From UBA6623 sp965248235 (lineage in GTDB: Bacteria > Acidobacteriota > Terriglobia > Bryobacterales > UBA6623), in the NCBI GenBank assembly GCA_965248235.1, contig CBDFIU010000003.1, positions 620,001-684,000 of the forward strand: a DNA stretch of 64,000 nt, written 5' to 3'. Both the position numbers and the translations under genes were made by a program. The first letter of the stretch is position 1, and each line of letters begins with the position of its first letter. Shown one piece after another: positions 25,943-35,301 of this stretch. The notes under the pieces are model-generated. The model did not search any database. It saw only the letters and a list, made by a program, of their open reading frames with translations, and was not told the origin of the DNA.

Positions 25943-27814
25943 TTAGTGGCGTCGCTTCCGGAGGATCACGAGGGCGAGTGCCGCGATGATCAGGACCATG
26001 ACGGCCGCGGTTGGGCCGCGGCGTCCAATCCACGATTCCGACTTGGGTTGGCCGACGTCGCCGCGGGCGATGTCGGGGACGTCGTCGGCGGTTGGCAGTT
26101 GGAATTCCCAGCGGGTCGCGTGCCTGGAAGCCGTGGCTTCGGCGAGGGGGCGCAGTTGAGCCCTTTGCCGTTGTTCGGGGTACCCGGCGGGAATCCATTC
26201 CAAGGCAAGATGCGCGGCGGGGACGTGGAACGGCGTTTCCGAGGGTTCCGAATCGGTCCATGCAGGCAACTTAATGGGGCCGTCGGCGGAGTCGGGCAAG
26301 AGCACGCGATTGAAATGATAGGGTTCGTCGAAGAATGACGGCGTGGCACTTTCGGAAATCCCCAGCAACCACGGTCCGTGAAATACCGCCCCGTAACGGG
26401 CCTTGTCGGGCGGGCTCTCAAGGCGAGTGATGAATTCGTAAGAAAGACGGATCTCGGTGCCGGGACGCAAAATCCTCTGGATCCGTAGGTAGCCGTCAAT
26501 GACGAACACCTCTTGCGGTTCGTTTTCGATGTTGACGCTGATTGCCTTGGCCCAGCTCGGCAGGCGAACCGCGAGGCGTGTGGCCGGGTCAAGCGCTTCC
26601 GCGACGGAAACCGTGATGCGGCCGTCGGTTTCGAGTGAAGACTTGGCTGCGACGCGTAGGCCCATGTTCTGGAACGTCGCGTCGACGGGCAGGTCGTAAT
26701 AGAGAGTCTCGCCGTCGAGGCGAAACACGCTTTGCTCGATGGCGGGGAAGGCCCTCAGGCCGTGGAGCGTGCAGCACCACCAAGCGCGGGCGGCTTCGGG
26801 GCCGACGCCGGTCTCGCGCAGTTCTGTGTGCCCGAAATCACCGCTTGCGAACTGATTCAGGGCGAACTCGTTGAAGAGGGTTCGCTCGGCTTGTTCGAGG
26901 TAGTCGACCTTTCCCGTCTCGCGCCAAAGGTCGAGGCCGAGGCGAATCCAATCGCCTTGGGAGCAACCTTCGTCGCGCTCGATGCTGGGGAGAAAGTACT
27001 CGGGGATGGCGCCCTGGACCAGCAGGTTCCCGGAATCGACGATCGATTTCCACTCCCGCTCGGCTTGCTCGATATAACGCGGTTGGCCGGAAACGCGCGC
27101 CAGCTCGACCAACCCTCGCAGTGTGCTCAACAGACCGTGGGTGTGTTGGCTGGGACGGCGCTCGGTTCGCTCGGCCATTTGATCGGCTAACTGGAGATAG
27201 CGATCGTCGGAAGTTTGCCGGTAGAGTTCAGCCAGGCCTTCGATGTTTTGGGTCCAGCAAACGTAGCCGACGGCGAATTTTCCGTCGAGAAAAAACCGTC
27301 GCAGGGAGGGAGCGTTGAAACGAGGCGCGGCTTCGACCAAGAAATCGCCGAGTCGCTTGGCGGCTTCGAGGGCGGGGGCGTGATTGGTTTCACGATAGTA
27401 TTCGAGCAACCCGATTAGGAGGCGGCCGTTACCCCACAGCCGCGCCATGTCGTCGTCGGAGGTTTCGCCTCGTCCCATCGGATCGCCGAAATGGCCGTCG
27501 TCTTTTTGATGCCGCAAAAGCTGCTCGACGAAGGGCGCGAGCGTTTCGGTCAACGTCGGATCTCGTCGCGCCGCCGATGCCAGCGCCCCGATGTAGCGGC
27601 CGGAGAGGTCGCCGCTGAAGTTCGTGAAGCGTCGGACGTCGCGCGGCACAACGTCGGCCAACAGGAAGTCTTCGGTGTAGTGCGGCGGGCCGCCTTGGAG
27701 CACGCGTTCGAGGGTGAGTTCGAAACGGGCCGTCAGATCGCCGGCAATGATTGGAGCGGCGGCGAAGATCAGTGCCGGCCAGCCAATCAAACGGGTTGTT
27801 GTTCGTAAGCGCAC
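25943..27814 (-). CDS. GH127-like (DUF1680) glycoside hydrolase with C-terminal membrane anchor
   Basis: A 623-residue exported protein with a signal peptide (LIGWPALIFAAAPIIAG). The (alpha/alpha)6-type part contains YVCWTQNIEGLAELYRQT and SQHTHGLLSTLRG. Residues DEGCSQGDW and later WWCCTLHG resemble the Glu-x-Cys and Cys-Cys that form the Zn/thiolate site of GH127 beta-L-arabinofuranosidases. C-terminal beta domains follow (LAVRLPSWAK, GPWLLGISE). A single hydrophobic helix plus RKRRH ends the chain (AAVMVLIIAALALVILRKRR), which would anchor it to the membrane. The sugar specificity is not known: the motif spacing supports the fold, but conservation with characterised enzymes is limited. The symporter gene starts upstream on the same strand, six bases apart. 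Confidence 0.65.
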   Translation of the reverse strand: MRLRTTTRLIGWPALIFAAAPIIAGDLTARFELTLERVLQGGPPHYTEDFLLADVVPRDVRRFTNFSGDLSGRYIGALASAARRDPTLTETLAPFVEQLLRHQKDDGHFGDPMGRGETSDDDMARLWGNGRLLIGLLEYYRETNHAPALEAAKRLGDFLVEAAPRFNAPSLRRFFLDGKFAVGYVCWTQNIEGLAELYRQTSDDRYLQLADQMAERTERRPSQHTHGLLSTLRGLVELARVSGQPRYIEQAEREWKSIVDSGNLLVQGAIPEYFLPSIERDEGCSQGDWIRLGLDLWRETGKVDYLEQAERTLFNEFALNQFASGDFGHTELRETGVGPEAARAWWCCTLHGLRAFPAIEQSVFRLDGETLYYDLPVDATFQNMGLRVAAKSSLETDGRITVSVAEALDPATRLAVRLPSWAKAISVNIENEPQEVFVIDGYLRIQRILRPGTEIRLSYEFITRLESPPDKARYGAVFHGPWLLGISESATPSFFDEPYHFNRVLLPDSADGPIKLPAWTDSEPSETPFHVPAAHLALEWIPAGYPEQRQRAQLRPLAEATASRHATRWEFQLPTADDVPDIARGDVGQPKSESWIGRRGPTAAVMVLIIAALALVILRKRRH

Positions 27815-27820
27815 CTGGGG

Positions 27821-29164
27821 TCAGCGACGGCTTTTGAAAAAGTCTACCGTCAGTTCCCGCAACATGCCGATCGAGCCCAGCACGGCCACCAAGTTGGGCA
27901 ACGCCATCAAGCCGTTTAGCGTGTCGGCCAAGCTCCAAATCAATTGTAGGCTTCCCGTCGCGCCAAGATAGACGAAGCCGATCCAAGCCAGTCGATAAGG
28001 CTGGATCGCCTTGGTTCCGAACAGATAGGTTACGCCGGTCTCGCCGTAGTAGGCCCAACCGATCACCGTCGAGAAGGCGAAAAGGATCAGCCCCACGGTG
28101 ACGACCAGGCTGCCCCAGTCTCCGGGTAAACCTGCTTTAAACGCTTGGTCGGCCAGCGCTGCTCCGGTGGCGCCTGACTCCCAGACCCCTGTCGTCAAGA
28201 TCACCAACCCGGTGACCATGCCGACAACCAGGGTGTCGACGAAGACGCCGAAAATTCCGTAGCAGCCTTGACGGGCGGGGTGGTCGGTGACCGCCGAGCT
28301 ATGCACGATAGGGGCGCTTCCCAGCCCGGCTTCGTTTGAAAACATGCCGCGGGCGATTCCGAATCGGATCGCTTGAGCCACGCCGACGCCCGCGAAGCCG
28401 CCTACGGCCGCATGTCCGTCAAACGCCGAGCTAAGCACCAACCCGATCACCGAAGGAATGCGATCGATGTGAAGGATCAAGATCGAGAAGCCGCCCAGCA
28501 AGTAGAGAAAGCACATCGAGGGCATCAGAATCTCGGCGACCTCGACGATCCGCCGCAATCCTCCGAGCACGACCAGCGCCGTGGCGGTGCACATGATCAA
28601 GCCGGTCACCCACGCCGGGACGCCAAAGGCGCTTCGGACGGCGTCGGCGACCGAATTGGCCTGGACCATATTGCCGATCCCGAAGGCAGCCAGTGCCACC
28701 AACAGAGCGAAGATCGCGCCGAGCCAACCCAGATTGAAGTTCTTCGAAAGGATGTACATCGCGCCGCCGCGCATGACGCCTTGTTCGTCGGGTTCGCGGT
28801 AGCGCAGCGCCAGCGTGATCTCGGCGTATTTGGTGGCCATGCCGACGACGCCGGAAAACCACATCCAGAAAAGCGCGCCGGGCCCGCCCAGCGAAATCGC
28901 GGTGGCGACTCCGGCGATGTTGCCGACGCCAACGGTCGAGGCCAAAGACGCGGCAAGAGCTTGAAACGGGCGAACGGTCCCTTCGCCTTCGCCGGGCGAG
29001 AAAATCTTGCCCAACACCTCGCGCATCGCGAAGCCGAAACGCACGAACTGGACGCCCCGCGTGACGACGGTCAACAGAAGTCCCGAACCGATGAGCAACA
29101 ACAGCATCGGCGGTCCCCAGACCAGGGCGTAGAGCTCGTTGTGAAGATGTTCGAGGAGTTCCAC
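27821..29164 (-). CDS. AGCS family sodium:alanine (amino acid) symporter
   Basis: A 447-residue inner-membrane transporter with about ten hydrophobic helices. The family signatures are clear: RPFQALAASLASTVGVGNIAGVATA near residue 65, GGPGALFWMWFSGVVGMATKYAE, GGAMYIL, and FGIARGMFSNEAGLGSAP in the middle. Members use the sodium gradient to import alanine, glycine or related amino acids. The N-terminus starts directly with MELLEHLHNELYALVWGPPML. It lies in a minus-strand run with the GH127-like gene downstream (six bases) and an amidohydrolase upstream (about 100 bp). Whether these form a functional unit is unclear. Confidence 0.93.
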   Translation of the reverse strand: MELLEHLHNELYALVWGPPMLLLLIGSGLLLTVVTRGVQFVRFGFAMREVLGKIFSPGEGEGTVRPFQALAASLASTVGVGNIAGVATAISLGGPGALFWMWFSGVVGMATKYAEITLALRYREPDEQGVMRGGAMYILSKNFNLGWLGAIFALLVALAAFGIGNMVQANSVADAVRSAFGVPAWVTGLIMCTATALVVLGGLRRIVEVAEILMPSMCFLYLLGGFSILILHIDRIPSVIGLVLSSAFDGHAAVGGFAGVGVAQAIRFGIARGMFSNEAGLGSAPIVHSSAVTDHPARQGCYGIFGVFVDTLVVGMVTGLVILTTGVWESGATGAALADQAFKAGLPGDWGSLVVTVGLILFAFSTVIGWAYYGETGVTYLFGTKAIQPYRLAWIGFVYLGATGSLQLIWSLADTLNGLMALPNLVAVLGSIGMLRELTVDFFKSRR

Positions 29165-29267
29165 GGCGAAGGAGAGGGAACGGAGGGGCGGTCAAATCGT
29201 AAGGGATGCATCAGCACGGCCGGAGCGGGCCGATGCCGCGCCGATGCATCTCTATCCGAACCGTTGC

Positions 29268-30605
29268 CTAATCAGCCGGCGGGGGCGCGGCGGCGTTCTT
29301 GTCGGGAACGCGGCCACCGGCGATCCACACCGACTCCAGGCTGTGGGTATTGGCGATGTCTTCCCAAGGGCTCTTGGCGAAGACATTGAAATCCGCCCAC
29401 TTGCCCGCCGAAAGCACGCCGACCTCATACAACCGCAAGCAGCGAGCGGCGTTTCCCGTCGCCGACAGCAGAATGGAGTAAGGGTCCATCCCCGCTTTCG
29501 CCATCAGGCCCATTTCCATGTGTTCGAAATAACCCTGGAAGCGCCCCGGCGGCCCCGTGTCGGTGCCGAACGCGATCGTGATTCCAGCGGCGGAGAGCAG
29601 CTTGAGGTTCTTCGACGCCACTTCGAGAGCCTTCTTGTATTGCTGGGCGGATTTGCTTTCGGCGACCGTCTTTTGGCGCGCGGGGTCCTTCAATTGATCG
29701 AGCACGGCCGGGTCGGCTTCCTTGGTGAAAAATGGATCCGAGAAGAACTCCGGCGTGCTTTCGTAGACGAAAGTCGAGACTTCGCGCGTCAACGTCGGAC
29801 ACAGGCACTTCTCGGTTTCGAGCATCCCGCGGGTAAAAGTGTCGTCGACCGGCTGATCCCGGACGCTGTGGGCGATGAAATCGACTTCGGCTCGAATCAA
29901 CTCTATGCCGTCCTCGAGGTAATAGAGGTGGGCGGCGACACGCTGGCCTTGCTGGTGGCTTTGATCGATGACGGCTTGGAAAACCTCGGGCTTCATCTTG
30001 CGGGTGGTGCCGAGATTGTCATCGACGCGAATCTTGATCCAATCGACCCGCATTGCCGCATTGGCGTCGACTTCGGCCCGTACCTTTTTCGGCGTGTTAC
30101 CCTCGACGACCTTGCCCGCCACGTAGAGGCGCGCTCGGTCGAGATCAGGAGTGTCTTGGGCGTCACGGATTTCGATGGCTTCGGGGCCGTCGCCGCCCAG
30201 ACTATTGATCGTAGTGACGCCGTAACGGGCGTAGAGTCCGAGTTGATCGAGAATATTTTCCTTGGTGTAGACGCCCTCGCCGGTTTCGAGTCCGCGCGCT
30301 CCGCCGACGTGCCCGTGAGCGTTAATAAAGCCCGGGGTGATGAATTTTCCACTCAGATCGATTTCTTCCGCGCCGGGCGGCACCTCCAGGTTTTCCGCCG
30401 ATCCAACCCCCTCGACTCGACCGTCACGAACGACTAAAACAGCGTTTTCGACCAAATTGCCCGATCCATCGAACACCGAGGCGCCGACAAAGGCTTTCAA
30501 GCCGGGGACCGGTTCGGGCGGCGGCGGGCTGCTGCATCCCGCCATCGCAAACACGATCAAGCTCAGTAAAAGCGGCCCTCGCGGGGCCATACTTTCCATG
30601 GTCAT
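29268..30605 (-). CDS. Amidohydrolase family lipoprotein
   Basis: An exported metal-dependent hydrolase, 445 residues from the ATG at 30605, which has GGAGG ten bases upstream; an in-frame ATG further up lacks such a site. The signal peptide ends in lipobox FAMAGC, so it should be anchored by lipid. The urease-type composite fold shows PGFINAHGHVGG (H-x-H metal ligands, about residue 95), a His in VAAHLYYLEDG, a conserved FIAHSVRD and the FGTDTGPP Asp. The C-terminal LLSATGNAARCLRL and GVLSAGKWADFNVF are typical. Close relatives are annotated imidazolonepropionase-like amidohydrolases or prolidases; the real substrate is unknown. The adjacent AGCS symporter could import a product, which is speculation. 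Confidence 0.85.
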   Translation of the reverse strand: MTMESMAPRGPLLLSLIVFAMAGCSSPPPPEPVPGLKAFVGASVFDGSGNLVENAVLVVRDGRVEGVGSAENLEVPPGAEEIDLSGKFITPGFINAHGHVGGARGLETGEGVYTKENILDQLGLYARYGVTTINSLGGDGPEAIEIRDAQDTPDLDRARLYVAGKVVEGNTPKKVRAEVDANAAMRVDWIKIRVDDNLGTTRKMKPEVFQAVIDQSHQQGQRVAAHLYYLEDGIELIRAEVDFIAHSVRDQPVDDTFTRGMLETEKCLCPTLTREVSTFVYESTPEFFSDPFFTKEADPAVLDQLKDPARQKTVAESKSAQQYKKALEVASKNLKLLSAAGITIAFGTDTGPPGRFQGYFEHMEMGLMAKAGMDPYSILLSATGNAARCLRLYEVGVLSAGKWADFNVFAKSPWEDIANTHSLESVWIAGGRVPDKNAAAPPPAD

Positions 30606-30663
30606 CGTCACGCTACCTCCAGAAGGGCACACTAGCACATGGGGGGCCGGGCTTCAACGTCCT

Positions 30664-30738
30664 TAGCCCGCTTTTCTCATCGCGTGGCGAGGCAAAGTGC
30701 GGGAGAGGCCCGTCAGGCGATGAGAAATGCGGGTTAGG
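30664..30738. repeat. Family C repeat, short form
   Basis: 75 bp starting TAGCCCGCTTTTCTCATCGC and ending GAGAAATGCGGGTTAGGG, i.e. imperfect terminal inverted repeats with little between. It matches the ends of the 186-bp form at 61619-61803, as if internally deleted. Confidence 0.8.
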
Positions 30739-30761
30739 GCGCCCGACATCAATATGGTCGA

Positions 30762-30832
30762 ACCAAGCGAAGACTTCAGGCAGCGAAACGCTGGGACCCG
30801 GGCCGTCGGTTCTCCACATTTCTGTCGCGCGC
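30762..30832. repeat. Family D repeat, copy 1
   Basis: About 70 bp starting CCAAGCGAAGACTTCAGG and including CCCGGGCCGTCG and TTCTCCA, matching 36750-36820. It ends 35 bp before the decaheme cytochrome start. Confidence 0.75.
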
Positions 30833-30867
30833 CCGACCGGAGCCATCACAAGACGGACCACTTCTTT

Positions 30868-31806
30868 ATGATGAGGGCGGTGGGTTTCGGGGCTATTATT
30901 CTGCTGTTTACGGTCGGGGTTTGCCTTGGGGCCGAACCGGCGACCGAACCGAACAAGTTTGTCGGCAGCGGGGTCTGCCAAGCTTGCCATCCCGATCTTT
31001 GGCACGGATTCAATCGAAATCCGCATTTCAAATCCATTGCCGGAAAGACCGCAGCCCCTGATAAGAAGGGCTGTGAGAGCTGCCATGGGCCGGGCGAGTT
31101 GCACATCAAGGGGATGGGCGATACGTCGAAGATCTTTCGCTTCCCCGAGGTCGAGCCGCATGAGGTGATTAGTCGCTGCTTGACTTGCCATTCGAAGGAC
31201 ATCACGAAGACCGAGATTCGCCGGTCGGCGCATTCGACCGGCGAGGTCTCTTGCGTGAATTGCCACTCGGTCCACCAGGCCAAGGGGTTCAAACACCTGC
31301 TTGCCGACAAGCAACGTGAGGTTTGTTACGAATGCCACGGCGACGTTCGCGCGCGTTTCGAACTGCCGTTCAAACACCGCGTCAACGAAGGTGCGATTGA
31401 TTGCACCGATTGCCATAACCCTCACGGGTCGCCGACGGCGACTTGGGCCGGCGCCGACTCGCCGCGCATGGTGCGCCAAGGGCTGGGTAACGACATGGCT
31501 TGCGTGAACTGCCACGCCGATAAGCGCGGACCTTTTGTGCATGAGCATCCGCCGGTTCGGGTGGAAGGGTGCACGTCGTGCCACAACCCGCATGGAAGCA
31601 CGAACCCGCGGCTGCTGACCAGACCGGCGGTGTTCACGATGTGCTTGGAATGCCACAACGATGTGGTTGGTTTCGGGCTGCGGTCGGCGGGCATCCCGAG
31701 TCCGAATACGGCCTTTCATAACATCGCCGAGCCGCGCTTTCAAAATTGCGTGGTTTGCCACTCGCGCATCCATGGTTCGAACGTGGACGCGCTGTTTCGC
31801 CGTTGA
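30868..31806 (+). CDS. DmsE-like periplasmic decaheme c-type cytochrome
   Basis: Start at ATG 30868: this gives a signal peptide (VGFGAIILLFTVGVCLGA), whereas the reading frame further upstream runs through repeat sequence. The 312-residue product has exactly ten C-x-x-C-H haem-binding motifs: CQACH, CESCH, CLTCH, CVNCH, CYECH, CTDCH, CVNCH, CTSCH, CLECH and CVVCH. Length and spacing fit the DmsE/GSU2203-type decaheme group (related to MtrA). In family members, the cytochrome inserts in an MtrB-type outer-membrane barrel to move electrons across the outer membrane for extracellular or periplasmic respiration. Such a barrel gene follows directly (19 bp), but it is broken. The cytochrome gene itself looks intact. 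Confidence 0.92.
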   Translation: MMRAVGFGAIILLFTVGVCLGAEPATEPNKFVGSGVCQACHPDLWHGFNRNPHFKSIAGKTAAPDKKGCESCHGPGELHIKGMGDTSKIFRFPEVEPHEVISRCLTCHSKDITKTEIRRSAHSTGEVSCVNCHSVHQAKGFKHLLADKQREVCYECHGDVRARFELPFKHRVNEGAIDCTDCHNPHGSPTATWAGADSPRMVRQGLGNDMACVNCHADKRGPFVHEHPPVRVEGCTSCHNPHGSTNPRLLTRPAVFTMCLECHNDVVGFGLRSAGIPSPNTAFHNIAEPRFQNCVVCHSRIHGSNVDALFRR

Positions 31807-32341
31807 ACGAATGATCGACGAACGATGAAGCGTCTTTGGTCCATGGTCGCGTTGCTGCTTGCTCTGGGGGCGGTTTGGCCGGGCGTAACGGTGGGGCGGG
31901 CGCAGCAAGTCGTGACGCCGACGCCGGGGGCGAACGACGACCTCAAAACGGTGGGTCCCTATACAATTTCGAATTCGTTTGAAGCCGGGTATCGGCTGAG
32001 CGACGTCACGGGGAATCGGGATGTCTACCGCAGCGGCGTGAATTTCGGCAACGGCATGCGGCTGTTCGAAGGGCAACTGCGCGTCAACACGCTCGAAGGA
32101 CGCGGGAAATACTTCGACGAGCTTTCCTTTCACACATTCGGGCAAGGACAGGACCCCTATCAATCGTCGAGTCTTCGGGTCGAGAAGAATTCCCTTTACC
32201 GTTACGACATGTGTTTTCGGATCGTGAACTACTTCAATCGTTGCCGTCTCTTTGGAACGGCGAGCACGGCGTCAACTCCGAGCGCATTTTTCAAAACCAC
32301 GATCTGACGTTGTTCCCCGGCCGGCCTGTCGAGGTTTGGTT

Positions 32342-33369
32342 TGTACTTGACTCAGGTATTGGGAAATAGCCCCTACATGTTGTGGTCGTCCGTAGCGCGT
32401 GTCGCGGTGCCTCCGACCAGCGATTTGTAGGGTGCCGGTGGCACGGCGACGGCCTGTTGAACCAGGCGGTAAAAGAGCTTGCCTCGACTTCTGGACTTGC
32501 GGCGGTTGAAGCGGAAGGCGAATTCGTCGAGGTAGGAGTCGAGATGCTCGTGACTGACCGCTCCTTGATGCGTGCCCAGTATCCAGCGCTTCACTAACGA
32601 CACCACGCGGTGCACCCGGGGGAGCAGTTTCGAGGCGCGCGCCGGTTGCCCCTCCAGGTAGCTCACCTCGTGGCGATAGCCGTCGCCTTCGAGCGGTTCG
32701 TATCCCAGCCAACCGTCGGTATGGACCACGCTGCCGGGTTCGATCGACTCGCCGACGAAGGCCATCAAGCTGTCCCCGGAGGCGTTGGGAATGGTGCGTA
32801 TCCGAACCCGCCCGATGCCGGCACCATCTTCCTCGGCCGCTACTACAATCAGCGCCTTAGCGTCGGTTTGGCGACCGCGCACGCCCTCCTCCAAGCCTCC
32901 TAAGTAAGTCTCGTCAACCTCCACGCGCCCGCTGAGCCGATCGCGTCCGGGCCGCACCATGGCGCGCCGGAGCTTATGCAACCAAGTCCAGGCCGTTTTG
33001 CAGCTGCCCAGGCCCAACACCCGCTGCAAGCCCAGCGCGCTCGCCCCGTTCTTCTGGCTCGTGAGCCACCACATGGCTCGAAACCAACTCTGGAGGGGTT
33101 GGCGGGTGTCTTGAAATATTGTGCCCGCCGTTGGAGAAGCTTGATGCCCGCAGCCGGCGCACTCCAGCAGCGCTGTCCGCACCGCCCACGCTTTGTCGTG
33201 CCCGCATCGCGGACAACGAAAACCCTCCGGCCAGCGGAGTTGACACAGATACTCTCGACAGGCCTGCTCGGTGGCGAAACGCGCCTCGAACTCGGCCAGA
33301 TTCCGAGGATAATCTTCCATTTCCCCGATCCTACATCTTGTGGTCACCTGAGTCAAGTAAATACCCATC
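32342..33369 (-). mobile_element. IS1595-family insertion sequence, copy 1 (left end damaged)
   Basis: The right end is the complete inverted repeat ending ACCTGAGTCAAGTAAATACCCATC. At the left end only TACTTGACTCAGGT survives, so about 10-11 outer bases are lost compared with copy 2. The flanking target TGGTTTGG is complete on the right (33370-33377) and partly kept on the left. Loss of one tip should immobilise this copy. Confidence 0.85.
32373..33320 (-). CDS. IS1595 family transposase (copy 1)
   Basis: A 315-residue transposase from the ATG at 33320, with MEDYPRNLAEFEARF, the usual opening for this family; a frame-open extension upstream would run through the inverted repeat. It has an N-terminal zinc ribbon (CPRCGHDKAW ... 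CAGCGHQ), helix-turn-helix region, and an ISXO2-like DDE domain with Asp in VEVDETYLGGLE and VHTDGWLGYEPL. The C-terminal HLDSYLDEFAFRFNRRKS is typical. It differs from copy 2 by very few residues (for example GLGSCKTA against GLGSYKTA), so both copies are recent. Confidence 0.93.
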   Translation of the reverse strand: MEDYPRNLAEFEARFATEQACREYLCQLRWPEGFRCPRCGHDKAWAVRTALLECAGCGHQASPTAGTIFQDTRQPLQSWFRAMWWLTSQKNGASALGLQRVLGLGSCKTAWTWLHKLRRAMVRPGRDRLSGRVEVDETYLGGLEEGVRGRQTDAKALIVVAAEEDGAGIGRVRIRTIPNASGDSLMAFVGESIEPGSVVHTDGWLGYEPLEGDGYRHEVSYLEGQPARASKLLPRVHRVVSLVKRWILGTHQGAVSHEHLDSYLDEFAFRFNRRKSRSRGKLFYRLVQQAVAVPPAPYKSLVGGTATRATDDHNM

Positions 33370-34911
33370 TGGTTTGGTTATGACCGCTCGAATCGCAACG
33401 GGCCGGGATTTTCATCCGAGGCTATCGAGATGAGCTTGGCGGCTTTTGACTCCGGGAACTTCCTGCGACTGGCGACCAATCTACGGCAGCTTAACAACCA
33501 ATACCGCACGGGGACGAACATTCGTGCGGCGGGGCTGGCGATTACGCTGACACAGTCGCTCGACAACTATCGCGAGGATACGGAGTTTTCGGATGCGTCC
33601 GGGTTGCCGTCTGCGCCGGGCGGGTTGACGAATGTGCAGGCGGTTTCGTCGCTGCGGCGGCATGAGCCGATCCACGGCAATACGCCCGTCACCGGCATCA
33701 CGATTCGGACCGAGAACGAGAGCGTTGTGGGCTTTCACGGGCGGTATGTGTACTCGGGCGGCGAGAGGAATTTCATTCTCAGCGAGGACGTGACGGCGCT
33801 CGACCCCGGCGGGAATCTGTCGACGTTGCGCCAGACCTTCGTTCTGGGGGATGCGAATCGAAAGCAGGGGACCGGCGACTTTACGGTGACGCTGTTGCCG
33901 ACCGAGAAATGGACCGTTACGAATACAACCGCATTGAACAGCTTGCGGATCTTGGGCGAGTCATCGTTTCTCGAGACGAGCCTGTTTACGAACCAGTTCA
34001 TTCAATTCGAGGAATTGGGGATTCGGCATATTTCGAATGCCGCGGAGTTGAACTTTCGGCCGCTGCCGAAACTGGGGTTCTACGGGGCCTATCGCTTTTC
34101 GACTCGCCGGGTGAGATCGCGCGAGGCGCTGTTCTTTCCCGGGTTTGATTTCGGGCTGCCGCTCGTCGGGCAGGATAACGGTATTCATTCCGGTGGGGGT
34201 GGGTTCCGATGGCGGCCGGTGCGCGGGTTGCGTGTTTCGTTTGACGCCGAGAAAGGTCGGGCGGATCGGCCGTTCACACCCGTGAGCGACAAGGAGTTTC
34301 ATACGGAAAACGCCCGCGTGCAATGGCGCAAGAACGGGTTTCGCATCGGCTTTCAGCTCAAGAATCAGGCGAACGACAATGGCGCTTCATTGCTTGGCCA
34401 TAGCGCGCGGGGTAAGCAGTACGGCGTCAATGCGTCGTGGACGCCGGCTTCGGACCGGGTGCTTTTTGACTTGAGCTACAGTCGCCTCGATATCGATTCG
34501 GAGTCGGGGATTTTCAATTTCCTCGAAGCCGTCAAGCCGGGCGACGATCGCCAACGGCGCAGTTTCTATACGAGCAATTTGCATACTTTCTACGCCGGTT
34601 CGCGGTTGCGGCTTCACGAGAGGTTGGACCTCTACTTGGCCTATACGATTGCGAAAGACACGGGCGACGGGGGGGGCGCCCCTAGTTTTGCCTCCGGGGT
34701 GGTTGCCGGGTACCCCAGCTTCGGTTTTGACGGCGATTTGCGGAACAGTTTTCCGTTGACCTATCAGTCGCCGCTGGCGCGGGTGTCGGCGGCGGTTTAT
34801 AAGAATCTGGCTTGGAATTTTGGTGGGCAGTTTTATAACTACAGCGAGGAGTTTGTGGGACGACAAAACTACCACGCGCACGTAGGTTACTCAAGTTTGC
34901 GGTGGACGTTC

Positions 34912-35191
34912 TAGTACTCAGACCACGTGAAAAGACACCTTTCCCCGACCTTGTTGAGAAGGCTTCAATCTGCCGTTGCGGAGGAAACCACGGACAACCA
35001 GAGCCGCATCGCCACGGGGCTGTGAAAAATTGGGGACTGTACCGAGCGCCGACCGAATACGTTTCATCAAATCAACAATTGCTCCTGGCGCGAAGTGGAC
35101 TGTCCCCCATTTTTTCACAGCCCCCACGCGATGCGGTCACTCAAGAATAGTGCTTTGCAGCCAAACAAACTTTGTCACGCGGTCGTGGCAC
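34912..35191. repeat. Family B repeat carrying a family A insert
   Basis: Begins TAGTACTCAGACCACGTGAAAAG and ends TTTGTCACGCGGTCGTGGCAC: the tips form an inverted repeat (GACC-x-CGTGAAAA). In copies without insert, the centre is a perfect hairpin with stem CCGCATCG/CGATGCGG and loop CCACG. Here the loop is split by family A. The first TAG serves as the stop codon of the barrel gene. Confidence 0.8.
35017..35123. mobile_element. Family A MITE-like element nested in family B
   Basis: 107 bp with terminal inverted repeats GGGCTGTGAAAAATTGGGGA / GGGCTGTGAAAAAATGGGGG, non-coding, flanked by a CCACG duplication (35012-35016 and 35124-35128). CCACG is the loop of the family B hairpin. The empty site is present at 42142-42146. 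Confidence 0.85.
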
Positions 35192-35301
35192 CAGCACCTG
35201 TGGGCCTAACCCGTGTTCCGAGTCGTTTCGTGCCGACCGGCCGCTGTAGACAAAGCGTGCGATAGTAACGTTGAGTTCGTAGTCGGACCGGCGGGCGCAA
35301 A

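Larger units (their letters stand above)
31825..34914 (+). pseudogene. MtrB/PioB-like outer-membrane barrel gene, broken by a frameshift and an IS1595 element
   Basis: The 5' part (31825-32340) has a signal peptide (MVALLLALGAVWPGVTVG) and MtrB-like sequence (SFEAGYRLSDVTGN, YDMCFRIVNYFN). One C appears to be missing near 32239; restoring it gives PLPSLWNGEHGVNSERIFQ and DLTLFPGRPVEVWFGYDRS. The IS1595 element (about 32342-33369) interrupts within VEVWFG. The 3' part (33371-34914) continues with RSNRNGPGFSS and alternating-hydrophobicity strands to a C-terminal GYSSLRWTF, the terminal-Phe beta signal. Removing the IS leaves one open frame apart from the first shift. The product should be the sheath porin of the decaheme cytochrome encoded upstream, about 680 residues. 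Confidence 0.85.

Noticed and set aside
30727..30867. Longer N-terminus for the decaheme cytochrome (47 more residues)
   Set aside because: The extension runs through repeat C and repeat D sequence and would bury the signal peptide.
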